From Prauserella isguenensis (GTDB lineage Bacteria > Actinomycetota > Actinomycetes > Mycobacteriales > Pseudonocardiaceae): a stretch of DNA of 64,000 bases. Position 1 is the stretch's first letter, and the number at the start of each line of letters is the position of its first letter. Of the stretch, positions 59,605-64,000 are shown piece by piece. The translations under genes were made by a program, and so were the position numbers. The notes under the pieces were generated by a model. The model had not been told where the DNA came from. It saw only the letters and a program-made list of their open reading frames with translations, and did not search any database. Location: positions 1 through 64,000 of the forward strand of contig NZ_JACHWU010000006.1 in assembly GCF_014191605.1 (NCBI RefSeq), written 5' to 3'.

Positions 59605-60942
59605 ATGACTGTGGCTCGACAGAATCCGCAGCAGGGGCGCGACGCCATGGGGCTCGGCCTCGCCGCGCTCAACCGGCTGGCAGGCAGCAAGCTGATCGAC
59701 CGCGCGGGGCTGCGCAAGCCCGTGGAGGACATCGTCTCGTCGGCCACTCGCGCCGGCTTCCAGGCGGTCGGCGCAGCGAATCGCACGTTCAAGGCGACGA
59801 CGCGGCTCGGCAAGCCCGCGCGCCTCGAGAAGGCTCCCGACTCGGGGCTTTTCGACCTCGAACCCACCGACGAACAGCAGATGATCGTCGAGACGGTCGA
59901 CGAGTTCGCCGCGGAACAGCTCCGGCCCGCGGCCGCCCAGGCCGACGACAAGCTCGCTCCCCCGGACGGCCTGCTGGGCCGCGCCGCCGAACTCGGCGTG
60001 ACGCAGATCGGCATTCCCGAAGAGCTCGACGGGGTCGGCTCCGAGCGTTCGGTCGTCACCAACGCGCTGGTCGCCGAGTCGCTGGCGCACGGCGACATGG
60101 GCCTGGCCGTGGCGGTGCTCGCACCGTCGGCCGTGAGCAACGCGCTCGTGCAGTGGGGCGACGCCGACCAGCAAGCGGCCTACGTGCCCGCGTTCGCGGG
60201 CGAGAACGTGCCGGCCGCGGCGCTGGCGCTGCAGGAACGCACACCGCTGTTCGATCCGTTCGACCCGAAGACCCGCGCGAAGCGCACGCCGAACGGCTAC
60301 CGGCTTGACGGCGTGAAGTCGCTCGTGCCGCGCGGCGCGGACGCCGAGCTGTTCGTCGTCTCCGCCGACCTCGAAGGCCGCGGCCCCGCGCTGTTCATCG
60401 TCGAGTCGTCGACCGCGGGCGTGTCCGTCGAGGCCGAACCCGCCATGGGCCTGCGTAGCGCCGCGACGACGAAGCTCGTCCTCAACGACGTGAAGCTGCC
60501 CGCGGGCGCGCTGCTGGGCGGCGGCAAGCGGGAGGTGTTCGCCGACGTCGTGCGCCTGTCCCGCATCGGGTGGGCAGCGCTTGCGTGCGGCACGGGCAAG
60601 GCCGTGCTCGACTACGTGATCCCGTACGTCAACGAGCGGGAGGCGTTCGGCGAACCGATCAGCCACCGCCAGGGCGTCGCGTTCCAGGTCTCGGACATCG
60701 CGATCGAGCTGGAGAGCATGCGGCTGACGATGCTGCGGGCCGCCTCGCGCGCCGAACAGGGCAGGTCCTACGCCCGCGAGGTCGCGTTGGCCCGCACGCT
60801 CGCGACGGACAAAGGCATGCAGATCGGCAGCGCAGGCGTGCAGCTGCTCGGCGGACACGGCTACACCAAGGAGCACCCCGTGGAACGCTGGTATCGCGAC
60901 CTGCGCGCGATCGGCGCCGTCGACGGCATCGTTCTCCTGTAG
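59605..60942 (+). CDS. Acyl-CoA dehydrogenase, FadE24-like
   Basis: A 445-aa acyl-CoA dehydrogenase with an N-terminal extension of about 90 residues before the dehydrogenase core (DLEPTDEQQMIVETVDEFA). It has ERTPLFDPF in place of the usual TEPxxGSD loop, and the C-terminal LGGHGYTKEHPVERWYRDLR. It resembles mycobacterial FadE24, which is encoded beside FadE23 as here. The altered FAD/substrate loop suggests that it may work as one half of a heteromeric dehydrogenase with the next gene. GTG/ATG region: ATG at 59605 with AAGGGG upstream. Confidence 0.85.
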   Translation: MTVARQNPQQGRDAMGLGLAALNRLAGSKLIDRAGLRKPVEDIVSSATRAGFQAVGAANRTFKATTRLGKPARLEKAPDSGLFDLEPTDEQQMIVETVDEFAAEQLRPAAAQADDKLAPPDGLLGRAAELGVTQIGIPEELDGVGSERSVVTNALVAESLAHGDMGLAVAVLAPSAVSNALVQWGDADQQAAYVPAFAGENVPAAALALQERTPLFDPFDPKTRAKRTPNGYRLDGVKSLVPRGADAELFVVSADLEGRGPALFIVESSTAGVSVEAEPAMGLRSAATTKLVLNDVKLPAGALLGGGKREVFADVVRLSRIGWAALACGTGKAVLDYVIPYVNEREAFGEPISHRQGVAFQVSDIAIELESMRLTMLRAASRAEQGRSYAREVALARTLATDKGMQIGSAGVQLLGGHGYTKEHPVERWYRDLRAIGAVDGIVLL

Positions 60943-60965
60943 AGACAGCGCAGAAAGGGCTTGCT

Positions 60966-62174
60966 GTGATCAACCTCGAGATCCCCAAGAAGGCCAAGGC
61001 GCTGGTCAACCAGGCGCACCAGGCTGCCGCGGAGGTGTTCCGGCCGAACTCCCGCAAGTACGACAGGGCCGAGCACGCGTATCCGTCCGAACTGGACATG
61101 CTGGCGTCGCTGCTGGACGGGCTGAACTCGTCCGGCGAGGGCGGCGCGGGAGCCTCCGGTGTCCGCGCGGGCGACGACGACAAGGACAAGGGCAACCGCA
61201 ACGGCGGCAATCTGTCCACCGTGCTCGGTGCGATCGAGATGTGCTGGGGCGACGTGGCACTGCTGCTGTCGATGCCGCGCCAGGGCCTCGGCAACGCGGC
61301 GATCGCCTCGGTGGCCGACGACGAGCAGCTGGAGCGGTTCAAAGGCAAGTGGGCCGCGATGGCGATCACGGAGCCGAGCTTCGGTTCCGACTCGGCCGCC
61401 GTGAGCGCCACCGCCGAACTCGACGGCGACGAGTACGTCCTCAACGGCGAGAAGATCTTCGTGACCGCGGGAGAGCGAGCCGACTGCGTCGTCGTCTGGG
61501 CGACGTTGGACAAGTCGAAGGGCCGCGCCGCCATCAAGTCGTTCGTCGTCGAGAAGGGCACGCCGGGCTTCGAGGTCGTGCGGCTGGAGCACAAGCTCGG
61601 CATCCGCGCCTCCGACACGGCGGTGCTGCGGTTCGAGAACTGCCGCGTGCCGAAGGAGAACCTGCTCGGCAGCCCGGAGATCGACACGAAGACGGGTTTC
61701 GCGGGGGTCATGCAGACCTTCGACAACACCCGCCCCATGGTCGCCGCGATGGCGGTCGGCGTCGCGCGGGCGGCGTTGGAGGAGACGAGGCGGGTACTCG
61801 AAGAGGCCGGCGTCGACATCGACTACGACAAGCCCGCGAACACCCAGAGCGCGGCGGCCGCGACGTTCCTGCAGCTCGAGGCCGACTACGAGGCCGCGTA
61901 CCTGTTGACGCTGGAATCGGCGTGGATGGCCGACAACCGCAAGCCGAACTCGCTGCAGGCCTCCATGGCCAAGGCGAAGGCGGGCCGGTCCGGTGTGGAC
62001 ATCACGCTGCGCTGCGTCGAGCTCGCAGGCGTGTACGGCTACACCGAGGAATCGCTGCTCGAGAAGTGGAGCCGTGACGCGAAGATTCTCGACATCTTCG
62101 AAGGCACCCAGCAGATCCAGCAGCTCATCATCGCCCGGCGCCTGCTGGGCAAATCGAGCGCCGAACTGAAGTAA
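60966..62174 (+). CDS. Acyl-CoA dehydrogenase, FadE23-like
   Basis: A 402-aa acyl-CoA dehydrogenase. It keeps the canonical AITEPSFGSDSAAVSATAEL loop, GEKIFVTAGERADCVVVW and the C-terminal LDIFEGTQQIQQLIIARRLLG, which carries the catalytic Glu. A 15-residue Asp/Lys/Gly-rich insert (DDDKDKGNRNGG) follows the N-terminal helix bundle. GTG at 60966 follows AAAGGG, 23 bp after the FadE24-like gene. Paired orthologues in mycobacteria suggest that the two subunits form a heterotetramer; this is known for several FadE pairs and inferred here. Confidence 0.87.
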   Translation: MINLEIPKKAKALVNQAHQAAAEVFRPNSRKYDRAEHAYPSELDMLASLLDGLNSSGEGGAGASGVRAGDDDKDKGNRNGGNLSTVLGAIEMCWGDVALLLSMPRQGLGNAAIASVADDEQLERFKGKWAAMAITEPSFGSDSAAVSATAELDGDEYVLNGEKIFVTAGERADCVVVWATLDKSKGRAAIKSFVVEKGTPGFEVVRLEHKLGIRASDTAVLRFENCRVPKENLLGSPEIDTKTGFAGVMQTFDNTRPMVAAMAVGVARAALEETRRVLEEAGVDIDYDKPANTQSAAAATFLQLEADYEAAYLLTLESAWMADNRKPNSLQASMAKAKAGRSGVDITLRCVELAGVYGYTEESLLEKWSRDAKILDIFEGTQQIQQLIIARRLLGKSSAELK

Positions 62175-62408
62175 GCCCCGCTTCGGGCGAACCTCGCGCC
62201 CCCGACGAGGCCTTCCCCATGACCGCCCGGCTGCTCCTCACCCCTGCAGCCGGGCGGTTTCGCTGTTCAGCGTGCCGTCCCATCCGCCCCCGCCCGACCG
62301 GCTGCGCCGTACGGCTGTTCTCCCCGGGAGCCCCTGGACCTTCGGCACCCCGTGCCATAACGTCCGCACCAGGGCGCCACCGGAGTCAACGACGACACGG
62401 AGATGACC

Positions 62409-63236
62409 ATGGGCAGGTTCGACGGCAAGGTCGCGTTCATCACCGGCGCAGCACGAGGTCAGGGCCGCAGCCACGCGGTGGCCCTCGCCGAGGAAGGCGC
62501 CGACATCATCGCGGTCGACACGACCGCGAAGGTCGACAGCATCCCCTACTCCCTCGCCACGGCGGAGGATCTCGACGAAACGGTACGGCTCGTCGAACGG
62601 ACCGGACGACGCATCGTCGCGTGCGACGCGGACGTCCGCGATTCACAGGCACTCGCCGACGCCGCACGTGCCGGGGTCGACCGGCTCGGCCGACTCGACA
62701 TCGTCCTGGCCAACGCCGGGATCTTCGGCCACGCACCGTCACTCGAGATGACCGACGAAGCGTGGCAGGACACCATCGACATCAACCTGACCGGCGTGTG
62801 GAAGACGCTCAAGGCGTCCGTGCCGCACATCATCGACGGTGGCCGCGGCGGCGCCGTCGTCATCACGAGCTCGGTCGCCGCCGTCCAGGCGAACGCGAAC
62901 ACCGTGCACTACGCCTCGTCCAAAGCCGGTCTGATCATGCTGATGAAGGTCATGGCCAAGGAACTGGCACCGCACGACATCCGCGTCAACACCGTGCATC
63001 CGACGGCGGTCGCCACCGACATGATTCTTCACGAATCGCTGTACCGCCTGTTCGCACCCGACGTCGAGAACCCCACGCGCGCCGACTTCGAAGCGGCGGC
63101 GCAGGACCTCAACGCCCTGCCCGTGGTCGCCCTGCAACCCGAGGACGTCACCGACCAGGTGCTGCACCTGGCGTCCGACAAGGGCAGGTACATCACCGGG
63201 TCGATGCAGATGGTCGAGGCCGGCACCGACCTGTAG
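62409..63236 (+). CDS. Mycofactocin-type SDR family oxidoreductase
   Basis: A 275-aa SDR that looks like the mycofactocin-dependent group (TIGR03971-type). It begins MGRFDGKVAFITGAARGQGR followed by SHAVALAEEGADIIAVD; the GQGRSHA sequence is the hallmark I recall. It has NAGIF, and the catalytic Tyr/Lys in HYASSKAGL (Tyr near 168), then HPTAVATDM. I chose ATG at 62409 since GGAG lies 6 nt upstream; ATG at 62403 has the same site directly abutting. These enzymes carry a non-exchangeable NAD that is re-oxidised by mycofactocin, so the host probably encodes a mycofactocin cluster elsewhere. Confidence 0.85.
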   Translation: MGRFDGKVAFITGAARGQGRSHAVALAEEGADIIAVDTTAKVDSIPYSLATAEDLDETVRLVERTGRRIVACDADVRDSQALADAARAGVDRLGRLDIVLANAGIFGHAPSLEMTDEAWQDTIDINLTGVWKTLKASVPHIIDGGRGGAVVITSSVAAVQANANTVHYASSKAGLIMLMKVMAKELAPHDIRVNTVHPTAVATDMILHESLYRLFAPDVENPTRADFEAAAQDLNALPVVALQPEDVTDQVLHLASDKGRYITGSMQMVEAGTDL

Positions 63237-63310
63237 CCGGGCGGCGCTACCCATGCGGATCGGCCGGCGCACCGCCACGCCGGCCGACCCGCATGCGCGC
63301 CACACGCCCC

Positions 63311-63393
63311 GGAAACGACAACACGCGCGCTCGAATCCCCAACACGAGCCCGGGAACCCGCAACACGCGCCCCGGAAACTGCAACACGGGGCG
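63311..63393. repeat. 21-bp tandem repeat array C, four copies
   Basis: Four 21-bp units of the GGAANNNGCAACACG family, same orientation as array B at 54456. They fill the gap between the convergent mycofactocin-type SDR and TPP enzyme genes and run up to the TPP gene's stop codon. Confidence 0.85.
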
Positions 63394-64000
63394 TCAGCGG
63401 CCGGGGATGAACTCCTGCAGTTTCGTCTTCGCTCCCTGCATGAGGACGTGCCACGTGTTGGGGTCACCCTTGGCGAGTGCCTCGGCGGTCGAGGTCATCT
63501 GCTCGAGCGTGGCGTGCGGCGGGATCGGTGGCACCTCGGGATCGCACCGCACGTCGAGCAGCGCCGGACCCCGGCCGCCGAGCACGCGGTCCCATGCGGC
63601 ACCGAGCTGCTCCGGGTCGTCGATCGACACGGTGTCGAAGCCGAGCGCCGCGGCGAACGCCGCGTACGACATGTCCGGCAGATTCTGCGACTCCTCGAAC
63701 TTCGGCGCCCCTCCCATCGCGCGCAGCTCCCACGTGACCTGGTTGAGGTCGTCGTTGTGGAACACGCAGACGACGAGCCGCTGGTCGTCCCACAGTTCGC
63801 GGTAGCGGGCGATCGTCAGCAGTTCCGTGAGGCCGTTCATCTGCATCGCGCCGTCTCCGACGAGCGCGACGACGGGCCGGCCCGGGTGGGCGAACTTCGC
63901 CCCGATCGCGTACGGCACGCCCGCGCCCATCGTGGCGAGCGTGCCGGACAGCGACGCCCGCATCCGACCACGGATCCGCAGATTGCGCGCGAACCAGTTG
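63394..64000 (-). CDS. Thiamine pyrophosphate-requiring enzyme, C-terminal part (cut by window end)
   Basis: The reading frame stays open to the window edge, so this is the C-terminal 200 or so residues of a ThDP enzyme (pyruvate oxidase / POXB-like). It has NWFARNLRIRGRMRASLSG at the cut end, then ATMGAGVPYAIGAKFAHPGR, the cofactor motif VGDGAMQMNGLTELLTIARY and FHNDDLNQVTWELRAMGG. The NDDLN variant of the second half of the motif is common in this subgroup. The true start lies outside the window; the internal ATG at 63963 is not the start. Substrate not decidable. Confidence 0.85.
   Translation of the reverse strand, partial: NWFARNLRIRGRMRASLSGTLATMGAGVPYAIGAKFAHPGRPVVALVGDGAMQMNGLTELLTIARYRELWDDQRLVVCVFHNDDLNQVTWELRAMGGAPKFEESQNLPDMSYAAFAAALGFDTVSIDDPEQLGAAWDRVLGGRGPALLDVRCDPEVPPIPPHATLEQMTSTAEALAKGDPNTWHVLMQGAKTKLQEFIPGR

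Overview
This window is high-GC DNA with strongly GC-rich third codon positions, frequent GTG starts, many 1-8 nt gene overlaps and actinobacterial marker families. These include P450s resembling mycobacterial CYP140 and CYP136, an IlvX-type TPP enzyme, an Rv2629/Balon-type factor, a mycofactocin-type SDR, a WS/DGAT acyltransferase, a DUF222/HNH protein and FadE23/FadE24-like dehydrogenases. The best fit is a chromosomal segment of a Pseudonocardiaceae-like actinomycete; that placement is inferred from family recall, not from a search. I see no rRNA, tRNA, CRISPR array, IS element or prophage.

Layout: 0.3-9.6 kb holds a TetR gene and an organic-acid uptake and activation block: a LysR regulator divergent from CaiB-type CoA-transferase and acyl-CoA dehydrogenase genes, then a tightly overlapping TAXI receptor / fused TRAP permease / two-subunit CoA-transferase operon. 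9.9-15.8 kb holds a Gfo/Idh/MocA oxidoreductase, a small membrane protein with a divergent TetR, an HxlR/RidA pair, and an EmrB-type exporter with its divergent TetR. 15.6-19.2 kb is a stress-flavoured group (Balon-like factor, DUF5709 protein, small helical proteins, DUF4383 membrane protein). 19.3-29.5 kb carries three P450s, an SDR and a kinase/regulator/ABC exporter unit. 29.5-42 kb is mixed metabolism: FAD-linked oxidase, two MFS proteins, DUF222/HNH protein, CoA-binding protein, TPP enzyme, Xi-class GST, WS/DGAT, aldo/keto reductase and ArsR.

42-50 kb is a catabolic island: D-2-hydroxyacid dehydrogenase, maleate-isomerase-fold protein, GntR/FCD regulator, methyltransferase, tartrate/D-malate-type dehydrogenase, semialdehyde dehydrogenase, class III aminotransferase and a DUF3830 protein. 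The same 13-bp palindromic site lies in both of its divergent promoter regions, so I read it as one regulon. 50-54 kb contains an isolated 27-codon amphipathic peptide gene with its own structured leader and terminator, followed by an FAD dehydrogenase and IlvX. 54.6-62.2 kb is a beta-oxidation locus (FadB, FadA, a fused double-TetR regulator, two acyl-CoA dehydrogenases). 62.4-64 kb has the mycofactocin-type SDR and a TPP enzyme cut by the window edge.

The items most worth a second look are the micropeptide unit at about 50.4-50.7 kb, the 21-bp tandem-repeat family at convergent gene ends (54.2-54.5 and 63.3 kb), the shared GntR-type operator, a CTACT-N4-AGTAG operator shared by CYP140 and the FadE pair, and the Balon-like gene with a candidate sigma-B-type promoter.
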